Below the pieces are notes generated by a model. The model was not told the origin of the DNA, searched no databases, and was given only the letters and a program-made list of their open reading frames with translations. A DNA stretch of 64,000 nucleotides from Thiothrix lacustris DSM 21227 (GTDB taxonomy: Bacteria; Pseudomonadota; Gammaproteobacteria; Thiotrichales; Thiotrichaceae): contig NZ_JHYQ01000003.1 in assembly GCF_000621325.1 (NCBI RefSeq), forward strand, positions 124,001 to 188,000, given 5' to 3'. Of this stretch, positions 44,225 to 54,300 are shown piece after piece (the stretch's first letter is position 1; each line of letters opens with the position of its first letter). Position numbers and translations under genes: made by a program.

Positions 44225-46462
44225 ATGAACTACGAAGGCATCGAAACCCTCCCTCTCCAGGCATACACCGAAAAGGCGTACCTCGATTATTCCATGTACG
44301 TCATCCTCGATCGCGCCCTCCCGCACCTTGGCGATGGCCTCAAGCCCGTACAGCGACGCATCGTCTACGCCATGTCGGAACTCGGCCTGACCGCCGCTTC
44401 AAAGCATAAAAAATCGGCGCGTACCGTCGGTGACGTGCTCGGTAAATTCCACCCGCACGGCGACTCGGCTTGTTACGAAGCGATGGTGTTGATGGCGCAA
44501 CCATTTTCCTACCGTTACCCGCTGGTGGATGGGCAGGGCAACTGGGGTTCGCAGGATGACCCGAAATCGTTCGCGGCGATGCGTTACACTGAATCGCGCC
44601 TCACGCCTTACGCCAAAGTGTTGCTGCAAGAGCTGGGGCAGGGCACGGCGAGCTGGCAACCCAATTTCGACGGCACGTTGGAAGAACCGACTATCCTGCC
44701 TGCGCGTTTGCCCAATATCCTGCTCAACGGCGGCAGCGGCATTGCGGTCGGCATGGCCACCGACATTCCACCGCACAACCTGCGCGAAGTGGTGAATGCC
44801 TGCATCCACCTGCTCGATCACCCCAACGCTACGCTGACGGATGTGTGCCACTACATCCCCGCGCCCGATTTGCCCACCGAAGCGGAAATCATCACCCCGG
44901 CGGCAGATTTCCTCAGCCTCTATGAAAAGGGCAATGGCAGCTACAGGATGCGGGCGCGGTATGAGGTCGAAGATGGCGACATTATCATCACCGCCTTGCC
45001 CTATCAGGTGTCCGGCAGCAAGATTCTCGAACAGATTGCCGCGCAAATGCAGGCGAAAAAACTCCCGCTGGTGGAAGACTTGCGCGACGAATCCGACCAC
45101 GAACAGCCGGTGCGTCTGGTGATCGTGCCGCGTTCCAACCGTGTCGATATCGACATGCTGATGTCGCACCTGTTCGCCAGTACCGATCTGGAACGCAGCT
45201 ACCGCGTCAATATGAACATGATCGGCACGGATGGGCGGCCACGGGTCAAGGGCTTGCTCACCATCCTCAACGAATGGCTGAGTTTCCGCCGCCAGACTGT
45301 GACCCGTCGCCTGCAATGGCGTCTCGATAAAGTGGAAAAACGTCTGCACCTGTTGGCAGGTTTGCTCACCGCTTTCCTCAATATCGACGAAGTGATCCAC
45401 ATTATCCGCACCGAGGACGAGCCGAAAGCGGTGCTGATGCAACGTTTCGACCTCACTGAGATTCAGGCCGATTACATTCTCGACACCAAGCTGCGCCAAT
45501 TGGCACGGCTGGAAGAAATGAAAATCCGGGGCGAACTGGATGAGCTGGAAAAAGAGCGCGAACACCTGCTCTCCCTGCTCGGTTCCGACACCAAGCTCAC
45601 CAGCCTGATCCGCAAGGAACTCAAGGAAGACGCCAAGCTCTACGGCGACGAGCGCCGTTCGCCGCTCAAAGAACGTGCCGCTGCGCAAGTGCTGGATGAA
45701 ACTGCGCTGACGCCTTCCGAGCCTGTCACCGTGGTGGTCTCGAAAATGGGCTGGATACGTTCTGCCAAAGGCCACGACATTGACCCGCCTTCACTCAGTT
45801 ACAAGCAGGGCGATGAATTCCTCACTTCGGTACGCGGGCGTTCCAGTCAGCAAGTGGTGCTGCTCGACAGTAGTGGGCGCACTTATTCGCTACCAGCCAA
45901 CGGCTTGCCATCGGCACGCGGGCAAGGCGAACCGCTGACCGGCAAACTCTCACCACCTGCTGGCGCGAAATTCCAGTACGCGCTGATGGGGAAGGATAGC
46001 GATGCTTATTTGCTGTATTCGGGCGAAGGCTACGGTTTCCTCTGCACCCTCGGCGATATGCAAAGCCGCGTCAAAGCGGGCAAGGTGACCTTGACCACCG
46101 GCGAGGGTGTGGATATTTTGCCACCGTTGCAGGTGTCGAATATTGCCACCGACGCGCTGGTGCTGGTGTCATCGTCTGGTTACGTGCTGGTGATCGGCTT
46201 GGCGGATGTCCCGCAGCTTTCCAAGGGTAAGGGCAACAAGTTGATCAGCCTGAAAAAAGGTGGCTTGGATGTTGCCGATGAGTCCTTGGTGTTTGCTGCG
46301 ATTCTGCCGCAAGCGGGTAGCTTGATGATCCATGCAGGCAAGCAATTCAAAACCATCAAGGGTCATGAACTGGATGAATACCGCAGTGAACGCGCCAAAC
46401 GCGGCAAATTGTTACCAAAAGGTTACCAAAATGTCACTGGTCTGGAGATCAGCAGCAATTAG
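44225..46462 (+). CDS. parC: DNA topoisomerase IV subunit A
   Basis: 745 residues, matching ParC (752 in E. coli) rather than the longer GyrA. The catalytic tyrosine is Tyr121 in [11 protein letters not shown], preceded by Arg120. The quinolone-determining segment [12 protein letters not shown] has Ser81 and Glu85, the wild-type residues. A C-terminal set of beta-pinwheel blades is shorter than in GyrA and lacks a GyrA box. With ParE, which is not in the window, it decatenates daughter chromosomes. Confidence 0.96.
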   Translation: MNYEGIETLPLQAYTEKAYLDYSMYVILDRALPHLGDGLKPVQRRIVYAMSELGLTAASKHKKSARTVGDVLGKFHPHGDSACYEAMVLMAQPFSYRYPLVDGQGNWGSQDDPKSFAAMRYTESRLTPYAKVLLQELGQGTASWQPNFDGTLEEPTILPARLPNILLNGGSGIAVGMATDIPPHNLREVVNACIHLLDHPNATLTDVCHYIPAPDLPTEAEIITPAADFLSLYEKGNGSYRMRARYEVEDGDIIITALPYQVSGSKILEQIAAQMQAKKLPLVEDLRDESDHEQPVRLVIVPRSNRVDIDMLMSHLFASTDLERSYRVNMNMIGTDGRPRVKGLLTILNEWLSFRRQTVTRRLQWRLDKVEKRLHLLAGLLTAFLNIDEVIHIIRTEDEPKAVLMQRFDLTEIQADYILDTKLRQLARLEEMKIRGELDELEKEREHLLSLLGSDTKLTSLIRKELKEDAKLYGDERRSPLKERAAAQVLDETALTPSEPVTVVVSKMGWIRSAKGHDIDPPSLSYKQGDEFLTSVRGRSSQQVVLLDSSGRTYSLPANGLPSARGQGEPLTGKLSPPAGAKFQYALMGKDSDAYLLYSGEGYGFLCTLGDMQSRVKAGKVTLTTGEGVDILPPLQVSNIATDALVLVSSSGYVLVIGLADVPQLSKGKGNKLISLKKGGLDVADESLVFAAILPQAGSLMIHAGKQFKTIKGHELDEYRSERAKRGKLLPKGYQNVTGLEISSN

Positions 46463-46535
46463 TAGGGATAACTTGAATCCCGGTGCAGCTAACCTACTAT
46501 TCACGGCATAACACCTAACACAGAGGTTAATAGAC

Positions 46536-47423
46536 ATGATGCGAATTATTTTACTGGCGATGACCAACTTTGCGGTTATGGCAGTGTTGTTTGTGTCGAT
46601 GAGCATCATCGGCAAATTGTTTGGTATTAATATGAGTGCTGGCAGCATGGGCGGCATTCTGACCATGGCGGTCATTTTCGGTTTCGGCGGCTCCTTCGTG
46701 AGCTTGCTGATGTCCAAATGGATGGCGAAGCGCAGCATGGGCGTGCAAATCATTGAAAACCCGCAGACCGCGCAAGAGCGTTGGTTGGTGGAAACCGTGC
46801 GTCGACAGGCTGAAAAGTCCGGTATCGGTATGCCTGAGGTCGGTATTTTCCATTCCCCTGACCCGAATGCGTTTGCCACAGGTGCGAGCCGTAACAATGC
46901 ACTGGTTGCCGTCAGCCAAGGCTTGCTCGACCACATGACGGCGGATGAAGTGGAAGCGGTTTTGGGTCATGAAATCGGGCACGTTGCCAACGGTGACATG
47001 GTGACGCAAACCTTATTGCAGGGTGTGTTGAATACCTTCGTCATTATCTTTGCGCGTCTGATTGGCATGGTGGTCGACAACTTCTTCCGTAGTAGCAATG
47101 ATGAAAACAGCGGGGTAGGTTGGGGTTATTACATCGGTTCGATGGTGGCTGAAATTTTCCTGAGTTTTGCCGCGACCGCGATTGTCATGTGGTTCTCACG
47201 TTACCGCGAATTCAAAGCTGACATTGCCGGTGCTGATTTGGCAGGCCGCCAGAAGATGATCAATGCGCTGAAGCGTTTGCAGCAAGGCCATGCAACACAG
47301 GATTTACCCGGTGAAATGGCGGCGTTTGGTATCGCGGGTGGTTTGGGAACAGGTCTGCGCAAGATCTTCATGACCCACCCACCGCTGGAAGATCGTATTG
47401 CTGCGCTGGAAAACGCTCGCTAA
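46536..47423 (+). CDS. htpX: Membrane zinc metalloprotease HtpX
   Basis: 295 residues with two N-terminal transmembrane helices (about 4-22, 40-60), the zinc motif HEIGH (His145, Glu146, His149), then two further hydrophobic segments and the FSRYREFKADIAGADLAG block that provides the third ligand. HtpX degrades misfolded inner-membrane proteins with FtsH. Its length and order match E. coli HtpX (293). It is followed by an intrinsic terminator. The roughly 70-base region before it shows a weak TAGTAGG/CCTACTA inverted repeat only. Confidence 0.95.
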   Translation: MMRIILLAMTNFAVMAVLFVSMSIIGKLFGINMSAGSMGGILTMAVIFGFGGSFVSLLMSKWMAKRSMGVQIIENPQTAQERWLVETVRRQAEKSGIGMPEVGIFHSPDPNAFATGASRNNALVAVSQGLLDHMTADEVEAVLGHEIGHVANGDMVTQTLLQGVLNTFVIIFARLIGMVVDNFFRSSNDENSGVGWGYYIGSMVAEIFLSFAATAIVMWFSRYREFKADIAGADLAGRQKMINALKRLQQGHATQDLPGEMAAFGIAGGLGTGLRKIFMTHPPLEDRIAALENAR

Positions 47424-47431
47424 ACCTTTAT

Positions 47432-47465
47432 AATCCCCGGTTTCATCCTGAATCGGGGATTTTTT
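47432..47465 (+). terminator. Rho-independent terminator between htpX and pyrD
   Basis: An 8-bp stem (AATCCCCG with CGGGGATT), a 14-base loop and a run of six T end exactly where the pyrD start codon begins, so the 3' arm also forms the only visible ribosome site for pyrD. Confidence 0.85.
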
Positions 47466-48482
47466 GTGTACAAGCTCCTACGCGACCTGTTATTTCTCCT
47501 TCCCACCGAAACCTCCCACCACCTTGCGCTCGATTCCCTAAAACTGGCGGGTAAAACCGGCCTGTTGGGTAAACCGGTGGCTTTGCCGGGCAAAGCTGTG
47601 ACGGTGATGGGCATTGAGTTCCCCAATCCGATTGGTCTGGCGGCAGGGCTGGACAAGAACGGCGACTACATGGATGCGCTGGCAGCCTTGGGTTTCGGTT
47701 TTGTCGAAATCGGCACAGTCACACCACGCTCGCAACCGGGCAACCCCAAGCCGCGTTTGTTCCGGCTTCCCGAAGCACAGGCTATTATCAACCGCATGGG
47801 TTTCAATAACCACGGGATTGATTACCTGCTGGAACAGGTCAGCAAAGCGCGTTATCAAGGCATTCTTGGGATTAACATCGGCAAGAACTTTGATACGGCG
47901 GTGGAAAACGCGGCGGATGATTACCTGATCGGCTTGCGTAAGGCTTACCCACACGCGCATTACGTCACCATCAATATTTCTTCCCCAAACACCCCCGGTT
48001 TACGCAGCTTGCAATACGGCGATGAGCTGAAGCGTTTACTGGTGACACTGCGTGAAGAACAGGCAAAACTGGCGCAGGAACACGGGCGTTACGTGCCGGT
48101 GGCGATCAAGGTTGCGCCCGATCTGAATGAGGCGGAAATCCGTGACATGGCGGAGGTGTTTTCGTCAGTAGGGATTGATGGCCTGATTGCGACCAATACC
48201 ACGCTGGATAAAGCGGCGGTGCAAGGTTTGCCACACGGTGAAGAGCAAGGCGGTTTGAGTGGTAAGCCGTTGACGCAGCATTCGACCGAAGTGATCCGTC
48301 AGTTCCGTGCTGACATGGCCAGCCAGATTCCGATTATCGGGGTAGGGGGGATTTTGTCGGGTGCGGATGCGCAGGCAAAACTGGCAGCGGGTGCGAGTCT
48401 GGTGCAGGTTTACAGCGGTTTCATTTACCGTGGGCCAGCGCTGGTACGTGAATGTGTGGAGGCCACAAAAAAGGCCGGTTAA
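47466..48482 (+). CDS. pyrD: Dihydroorotate dehydrogenase (quinone), class 2
   Basis: 338 residues from GTG 47466. The N-terminal amphipathic helix ([21 protein letters not shown]) is the membrane-association region of class 2 enzymes. FMN and substrate motifs include [34 protein letters not shown] with the catalytic serine, VKVAPDL, and the phosphate loop [11 protein letters not shown]. It oxidises dihydroorotate in pyrimidine synthesis, passing electrons to quinone. The start directly abuts the upstream terminator, with GGGGA as its only ribosome site. Confidence 0.95.
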   Translation: MYKLLRDLLFLLPTETSHHLALDSLKLAGKTGLLGKPVALPGKAVTVMGIEFPNPIGLAAGLDKNGDYMDALAALGFGFVEIGTVTPRSQPGNPKPRLFRLPEAQAIINRMGFNNHGIDYLLEQVSKARYQGILGINIGKNFDTAVENAADDYLIGLRKAYPHAHYVTINISSPNTPGLRSLQYGDELKRLLVTLREEQAKLAQEHGRYVPVAIKVAPDLNEAEIRDMAEVFSSVGIDGLIATNTTLDKAAVQGLPHGEEQGGLSGKPLTQHSTEVIRQFRADMASQIPIIGVGGILSGADAQAKLAAGASLVQVYSGFIYRGPALVRECVEATKKAG

Positions 48483-48495
48483 GACCGGCCTTTTT
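48467..48495. terminator. Bidirectional terminator between pyrD and the sulfur-globule-like gene
   Basis: An 8-bp stem (AAGGCCGG with CCGGCCTT, loop TTAAGA) is flanked by a six-A run on the left and a five-T run on the right, so it can end transcripts in both directions. It contains the pyrD stop codon and lies 20 bases beyond the stop of the minus-strand gene. Confidence 0.88.
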
Positions 48496-48514
48496 CTTCA
48501 GATGTTAAATCTGA

Positions 48515-49300
48515 TTATTTTGCAGCAGCAGGAGCAGCAGGAGTAGTTGCTGTTACAGCAGCGGCAGGTGCTGGAGTAGTTGCGGTTGCAGCAGCGGCAG
48601 GCGCTGGAGTAGTTGCAGTCGCAGCAGGTGCAGCAGCTTTGGCAGCTTCAGCGGCTTTTTGCTGTTGTGCAGCCATTGCTTGACGCTGCTCTTCTACTTT
48701 CTTGAAGAAAGCATCAGCTTGTGCACGTTGCATTTCCATTTGCTTCATTACTTGTTCAAAGCTAGCTGCTTGTGGCATGGAGTAGCCAGGCATCATCATT
48801 TGAGCAGGCATTTGTGGTTGCATCATTGGCATCTGACCTTGAGCCGCAGGCGCTTGCATCGTTGGTGCTTGCATCATGTTTGGCATACCGTAGCCAGCCC
48901 AAGGGTTGTTGCCGTAGCCGTTACCATTCTGGGAAGTGTTGCTGTAGCCGTACATGTTGTTGTAGCCATTGCCGTAGCCATAGCCGTTACCTTGCAGGTT
49001 GCTGGCTGCGTTGCCACGGCCATTGCCTGCAACGTCAGAATCCATGTTGGTTTTGCCTTTGCCTTTGAATGTGATGCTGAAGTCAACATCGCCGTCAGCA
49101 TTGCCGTTACCACGACCCCAGCCATTTACGTCGCTAGCGCCAGTGCCGTAGCCTTGACCAGTACCACTGGTGCTACCTTGGCTTGAACCGTAGCTTTGGC
49201 CTGTGCCGCTACCATTGTCAAAACCATCGAAGAATTCAGCAGAAGCGATGCCGGAAGCAGCCAGCAGAGTAGCCATCAGTGCGATTTTTGTAAGTTTCAT
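48515..49300 (-). CDS. Secreted Gly/Tyr/Asn-rich protein, sulfur globule protein-like
   Basis: 261 residues from the ATG at 49300, with a GAGGAA site upstream. Residues 1-22 form a signal peptide (KLTKIALMATLLAASGIASA). The mature N-terminal half is rich in Gly, Asn, Tyr and Ser with aromatic repeats (NGYGYGNGYNNMYGYS), the composition of sulfur globule proteins that coat intracellular or periplasmic sulfur inclusions. A Met/Pro/Gln-rich linker, a coiled-coil-like segment (KQMEMQRAQADAFFKKVEEQ) and an Ala/Thr/Pro 11-residue repeat follow. It has its own strong promoter and bidirectional terminator, so it is monocistronic. The family call rests on composition and pattern. Confidence 0.72.
   Translation of the reverse strand: MKLTKIALMATLLAASGIASAEFFDGFDNGSGTGQSYGSSQGSTSGTGQGYGTGASDVNGWGRGNGNADGDVDFSITFKGKGKTNMDSDVAGNGRGNAASNLQGNGYGYGNGYNNMYGYSNTSQNGNGYGNNPWAGYGMPNMMQAPTMQAPAAQGQMPMMQPQMPAQMMMPGYSMPQAASFEQVMKQMEMQRAQADAFFKKVEEQRQAMAAQQQKAAEAAKAAAPAATATTPAPAAAATATTPAPAAAVTATTPAAPAAAK
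48540..48630 (-). repeat. 33-bp tandem repeats coding an Ala/Thr/Pro tail
   Basis: Three nearly identical 33-bp units begin at 48540, 48573 and 48606 (the last partial), each starting GGAGTAGTTGC on the plus strand. They encode 11-residue repeats of the form TATTPAPAAA at the C-terminus of the sulfur-globule-like protein. Such in-frame repeats can change copy number by slippage. Confidence 0.85.
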
Positions 49301-49324
49301 GAAATATTCCTCTAGCAGATTAAA

Positions 49325-49340
49325 GCGCTTGGTGAAGCGC
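49325..49340 (-). promoter_or_regulatory. Leader hairpin upstream of the sulfur-globule-like gene
   Basis: A 6-bp perfect stem (GCGCTT with AAGCGC) and 4-base loop lie in the probable 5' untranslated region, 24 to 40 bases before the start codon. It could stabilise the mRNA or modulate translation. Confidence 0.5.
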
Positions 49341-49366
49341 AAATAGGGTTTACTTAATATAAGCAA

Positions 49367-49395
49367 ATCATAATATACTTATTGTTAAAAGGCAA
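49367..49395 (-). promoter_or_regulatory. Sigma70-type promoter of the sulfur-globule-like gene
   Basis: Reading the minus strand, TTGCCT, a 17-base spacer and TATGAT form a near-consensus pair inside an AT-rich stretch. The predicted transcription start gives a leader of about 60 bases containing the hairpin at 49325-49340. Confidence 0.7.
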
Positions 49396-49470
49396 TATCT
49401 GTTAGGTGGTTTTCCAGTTTTTTCATGACGGTTTTTTGATTTAAGTTAGAATAACGGCTTAGTTTGCTGA

Positions 49471-50037
49471 ATGGATAACAACATGATTACTTCGGAAGAA
49501 GCTGCCCGCGTATTGGCAGAGGCTGACCTGTTACACTCTGCGGAAGAAGTCAGCGCCATGCTGGATACAATGGCTGCGGAAATTACTGCAAAACTGGCGG
49601 ATAAAAGCCCGTTGGTGCTGTGTGTAATGACTGGGGGCGTTATCGTGACCGGACATTTGTTGACGCGCCTAGGGTTCCCGCTGGAACAGGATTATTTGCA
49701 CGCCACCCGCTACCGGGGGGCGACCAGTGGCAGCAAGACCATTACTTGGCTGCACAAACCAGAAACGGCATTGGCAGGCCGTCACATCTTGTTGGTTGAT
49801 GATATTTTGGACGAAGGCTATACCTTGCGCGAAATTTGCCACTGGTGTCGGGATCAAGGTGCGGCTTCGGTAAACGTCGCCGTGTTGGCAGACAAGCAGC
49901 ATGAGCGTCGGGTGGAAGGTATCCACCGCGATTTTTCCGCGATCGAATTGGCCGACCGCTACGTGTTTGGCTTCGGGATGGATTATAAGGAATACTGGCG
50001 CAACGCCAACGGTATCTACGCAGTAAAAGGACTCTAA
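49471..50037 (+). CDS. Hypoxanthine-guanine phosphoribosyltransferase
   Basis: 188 residues. The PRPP-binding loop ILLVDDILDEGYTLREI and the pyrophosphate loop LCVMTGGVIVTGHL are typical type I phosphoribosyltransferase motifs, and FGFGMDYKEYWRN matches the purine-salvage group. It converts hypoxanthine and guanine to IMP and GMP with PRPP. The next gene, 3 bases on, makes hypoxanthine from methylthioinosine, so the two form one salvage route. A second ATG at 49483 is an alternative start; neither has a clear ribosome site. Confidence 0.9.
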   Translation: MDNNMITSEEAARVLAEADLLHSAEEVSAMLDTMAAEITAKLADKSPLVLCVMTGGVIVTGHLLTRLGFPLEQDYLHATRYRGATSGSKTITWLHKPETALAGRHILLVDDILDEGYTLREICHWCRDQGAASVNVAVLADKQHERRVEGIHRDFSAIELADRYVFGFGMDYKEYWRNANGIYAVKGL

Positions 50038-50040
50038 CAC

Positions 50041-50778
50041 ATGACAATTGAATTTGCCGTGATCGGCGGAACCGGCCTGACCGCTATCGAAGGGTTGGAA
50101 GTCATCCATCGCGAAGTGGTGCATACCCCTTATGGGGAGCCTTCCGGCCCGGTGACGCATGGCATGATTGAGGGCAAGCGTATCGCGTTTTTGGCGCGGC
50201 ATGGCTACACCCACAATATTCCGCCACACAAGGTTAATTACCGCGCTAATTTGTGGGCGCTGAAAAGTTTGGGCGTGGAAAAGGTCGTGGCAATGGCCGC
50301 CGTAGGGGGAATTACCCCAGAAATGAAGCCAACCCGTTTGGTAATTCCTGATCAGATTATCGACTACACCTACGGGCGGGCGCATACCTTTTTTGAGGAA
50401 GGGCTGACGGACGTTACCCACATTGATTTTTCGTGGCCGTATTGCCCTGAAGTGCGCAATGCTTTGCTGGCTGCGGCTGAATGCGCCAAGCTGGATGTTG
50501 TGCCACGCGGCACTTACGCCGCCACCCAAGGCCCCCGGCTGGAAACAGCGGCAGAAATTGCGCGATTAGAACGTGACGGTTGCGATCTGGTGGGGATGAC
50601 CGCGATGCCGGAAGCCTCACTCGCCCGCGAATTAGGCTTGTGCTACGCCAGTTGTGCAGTGGTGGCAAACTGGGCAGCGGGCAAAGATACCGACGAAATC
50701 ACGATGGCAGAGATTGAGCAAAACCTGCTGCTTGGCATGGCGAGTGCGCGTGCTTTGTTGCGTGCGCTGGTCTGCTAA
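50041..50778 (+). CDS. S-methyl-5'-thioinosine phosphorylase
   Basis: 245 residues, the same length as the Pseudomonas aeruginosa enzyme. Purine nucleoside phosphorylase fold: IGGTGL near residue 9, FLARHGYTHNIPPHKVNYRANLWALKSLG, and TQGPRLETAAEIARL with GMTAMPEASLARELG. It cleaves 5'-methylthioinosine, derived from deaminated methylthioadenosine, to hypoxanthine and methylthioribose-1-phosphate. The upstream phosphoribosyltransferase then recovers hypoxanthine. The MTIP assignment rather than MTA phosphorylase follows from length and this context. Confidence 0.85.
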   Translation: MTIEFAVIGGTGLTAIEGLEVIHREVVHTPYGEPSGPVTHGMIEGKRIAFLARHGYTHNIPPHKVNYRANLWALKSLGVEKVVAMAAVGGITPEMKPTRLVIPDQIIDYTYGRAHTFFEEGLTDVTHIDFSWPYCPEVRNALLAAAECAKLDVVPRGTYAATQGPRLETAAEIARLERDGCDLVGMTAMPEASLARELGLCYASCAVVANWAAGKDTDEITMAEIEQNLLLGMASARALLRALVC

Positions 50779-50784
50779 GCCGCG

Positions 50785-51231
50785 TTGGATAATCAGCCGC
50801 CCTTGTATTTGCAGCCAGTGGCTTCGCGCCAACTGGCTGTTTTTATGGTGGGAACGCATGGGTTAGCAGCCGTCGTGGTGTTGCTGATGCCTGCTTTGGC
50901 GCTGGGGTGGAAAATCCCTTTGTGGTTGTTGGTGGCGTTTTCGTTGCGCTATTTCTGGCGTTTGCATATTTCCCGTACCGCACCACAAGCGATTCAGGAG
51001 GTGCGCTTTTATCAGGTCGACAATTGTCTGGTGCGCCTGAGGGCAGCGGGTGTGTTTGCGCGGCTGGATGACAGCAGTTTTTTGCAGCCGTGGCTGTGTG
51101 TGTTGAATTTGCGAACCAAGGCGGGCAAGTTGCATAGCTTGGTTTTGTTGCCAGACAGTGTGCCGCCGGATGTGCTGCGGCAATTGCGGGTGCGGGTGAA
51201 ATTCAGTAGCGTTGATGCTCCCACAAAATAA
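50785..51231 (+). CDS. YgfX/CptA-like membrane protein
   Basis: 148 residues from TTG 50785, 6 bases after the previous stop; the ribosome site is poor and ATG 50845 is a possible shorter start. Two transmembrane helices (about residues 20-39 and 42-58) precede a cytoplasmic beta-rich domain with HSLVLLPDSVPPDVLRQLRVRV, the form of YgfX proteins. In enterics YgfX is encoded beside SdhE; no SdhE gene is seen here, so the family call is moderate. Confidence 0.6.
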   Translation: MDNQPPLYLQPVASRQLAVFMVGTHGLAAVVVLLMPALALGWKIPLWLLVAFSLRYFWRLHISRTAPQAIQEVRFYQVDNCLVRLRAAGVFARLDDSSFLQPWLCVLNLRTKAGKLHSLVLLPDSVPPDVLRQLRVRVKFSSVDAPTK

Positions 51232-51232
51232 A

Positions 51233-51254
51233 AACCCTCCGGCGCAGGAGGGTT
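51233..51254. terminator. Hairpin after the YgfX-like gene
   Basis: A perfect 8-bp stem (AACCCTCC with GGAGGGTT) and 6-base loop lie two bases after the stop. The T-run expected for intrinsic termination is on the opposite strand, so termination in the plus direction may be weak. The rest of the roughly 150 bases before recB shows no other feature. Confidence 0.55.
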
Positions 51255-51382
51255 CAAGGCATTAAGGGCTGTGAATTTTTATTTATGTCATATTTTAAGG
51301 GACTCTTGGGCTTTGAGTTCTCTATGGTTAACGATTAAGCTCGGTTTCGGTTGACACACAATGAGAGTTTTTTAGTAAATCC

Positions 51383-54300
51383 ATGCAAACCCTTGATGCC
51401 AAAGCTGTCCCGTTAGCGGGAACTAACCTGATCGAAGCCAGTGCCGGAACCGGCAAGACTTGGACTATTTCTTGGTTATACCTACGCCTAGTGGCGGTGT
51501 ATGGCTTGCCTGTCGACAAGGTTTTGGTGGTAACTTACACCGACGCGGCCACCGCAGAGTTGCGCGACCGTATCCGCAAACGCTTGGCCGATGCGCTGGC
51601 CTATCTGGAAAACCGCCCGCACGAAGAAACTTACGCCGAATTACTGAGCGAAACCGCCTCACCGCAGGACTGTATTCAGCGTCTACAACTGGCGTTGGTC
51701 AGTTTTGATGAAGCAGCCGTGTTCACCATCCACGGTTTCTGCAAGCGGGTACTATCAGAAAATGCGTTTGAAGCTCGCCTGCCGTTTGAAAGCGAACTGA
51801 TGACGAATGAAGATAACCTGCTGACAGAATTGAGCGATAAATTCTGGTATCAATACTTCCTCAAGCCTGACCCGCTGCACTTTATGCTATTGCAAAAAGG
51901 CAACCTGACCCCGGATAGCTTACTGGCAACGGTACGCCATTTCATCGGTAAGCCTTATTTGCACGAAGACATCGCCGAAGTCACCGTGGAAACCTTCAGC
52001 GCCTGCAATAATGCCTTTTTGGCGCAAGTCGAGGTTTGTGCCGCTTGCTGGCATGACGCTGGCGCGGCTATCCGCGAGTTGTTGCTGAATGCCTTGCAGG
52101 CCAAAGTGTTAAACGGTCAAAGCTATAAAGCCGACAAACTACCTGAGTGGTTTGCCACCTTAGATACCTTGTTTGCCAACAAAGTGATGCCCAAAGGTGC
52201 GGAAAGTGTTCTGGAACGGCTGACCACGCCTTACCTGCAACAAAAAACCAATAAGGGTAAACAGACCCCAGCCCATGCCTTTTTTGACGCACTGGAACAA
52301 TTGCTGGTGTTGCAGCAGCCTTTACAGGCGATGTTGCCGCTGGCGCTGGAAAATGTCCGCCTGAAATTGCTGCACCACTTGCGTCAGGAATTGCCGATCC
52401 GCAAGCAGCAACTCGGCGTCTTTACCTTCGATGACTTATTGCTGCATTTGCGGGAGGCGTTAGAGCGACATCCTGAACTTGCGCCGCGATTAGCAGCGAA
52501 ATATCAGGCGGCCTTGATTGACGAATTTCAGGATACTGATCCGATCCAATACGAGATTTTCGAGCGCATTTACCGTGACCAGCCAGAACAGCCCGTGTTT
52601 TACGTCGGCGATCCCAAACAGGCAATTTACGGCTTCCGTGGTGCAGATATTTACACCTATTTGAAAGCCGCCAAAGCGACCAGCCATCACCATACCCTGA
52701 CGTATAATTTCCGTTCCCACCCGAACTTGTTGGCGGCGCTCAACCACTTGTTTGCGCAGTCAGACCAGCCTTTCCGTAGCGATATTCGCTATGAAGCGGT
52801 GGAAGCGGGTAAAGCCCAGGATGATTTGGTGGTGGAGCCAGCACTCTCGGCAGTGCGCCTGTGGGATTGGGATTCGCTGGAGGAAAGTGATAAGTCCAAC
52901 GTACAAATGGATGTCGCCGCCGCAGTTGCCAATGATATTGCCCGCTTATTGAATGCTGCGCGTGCAGGCAAAGCCCGTATCGGTAATCGCAGGGTCATGA
53001 GCAGCGATATTGCTGTGCTAGTGCGTGAAAATAAGCAGGGCGAACAAGTGAAGCAGGCATTGCTGGCACGCGGTATTGCCAGTGTGCAGAAATCTCGGGA
53101 TAGCATTTTCAGTACCCGTGAAGCTACCGAATTTCGTGCTGTGTTGCGGGCGATTGCTGAGCCGGGTAACGAAGCTGTTTTGAAGTCAGCGCTCGTCACG
53201 GAATTATTTGGGTTTACTGCTCAGGCGTTATTTGAGCTGGATGAAAACCCCTCGTTGTTGGAAACCGAGTTGGAGGCTTTTCAGCGTTGGCATAAAACGT
53301 GGCATTCGCACGGGTTTATGCCGATGTTCCGTCAGTGGATGTTACAACGTGGCCATTATGCGCGTTTGCTGAGGTTGTCGGATGGTGAGCGCCGTCTCAC
53401 CAATTTGTTGCACCTTGCGGAGCTGGTTCATGCCGAAAGCCGCTTGCAAGGCCACGGGATGCACGCCTTGATCCGCTGGTTGCAGCAAAAGGCAGAAGCC
53501 TCTGAAAAGAACGATCTGCATGAGTTGCGGCTGGAAAGTGACGAGAATTTGGTACAAATCACGACTATCCATAAAAGTAAGGGGCTGGAGTATGGCATTG
53601 TCTATTGCCCGTATTTGTGGTTGGAACGTGATGCAGATGTCAAACCCAGCACTTGGTTCAGTTGGTATGATACGGATACTGAAGGGGGAGTTTCGCGTCT
53701 ACAAGCGGAAACCTTGGCCAGTAAGATTGCTCAGCAGCGTTATCGTGAAGCCGAAGAGGCTGAAAATTTGCGATTGTTGTACGTTGCACTGACGCGTGCC
53801 AAATACCATTGCACGCTTGTGCTGGCCAGTGGGCACATTAAATCGTTCGATTATTACTCGGGATTGGGCTGGTTATTGTTTGGTAAGCTAGCACAGGGGG
53901 ACGATATCCTTGGTAAATGCTGCTCTAAGGGGGTGATGCAAGCACCCGAGCGTCAAGCCTTGATGCATCAGCAACTGGCGCAGATTGTCGCGACGTCTGC
54001 TGGGAAGATCAGTCACGAGTCCTTGCCGGTGGCTGACTCGCTGGTGCTGTGCGAGCCTGAAGCAGGTGATGTGCAAACCGCTATTCGGCGTTATCAGTCG
54101 CATTATACGATGATACCTAAGGTTGGTAGTTTTAGCGGGCTATCGTCAGGCAAGGAAGATGAGCGCCCGGATTACGATACGCTGGCATTCGCTGCGGTCA
54201 CGTTTGCGGCGACTACGCCCAACGACCGGAACGCGATGTTCCCTCGTGGGACGAAAGCGGGCAGTTGTTTGCATAAAATGTTGGAGGAGCTGGATTTTAC

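Noticed and set aside
44399-45775. 458-codon open frame on the minus strand opposite parC
   Set aside because: parC carries the catalytic tyrosine and normal domain order; the reverse frame has shadow composition and no ribosome site.
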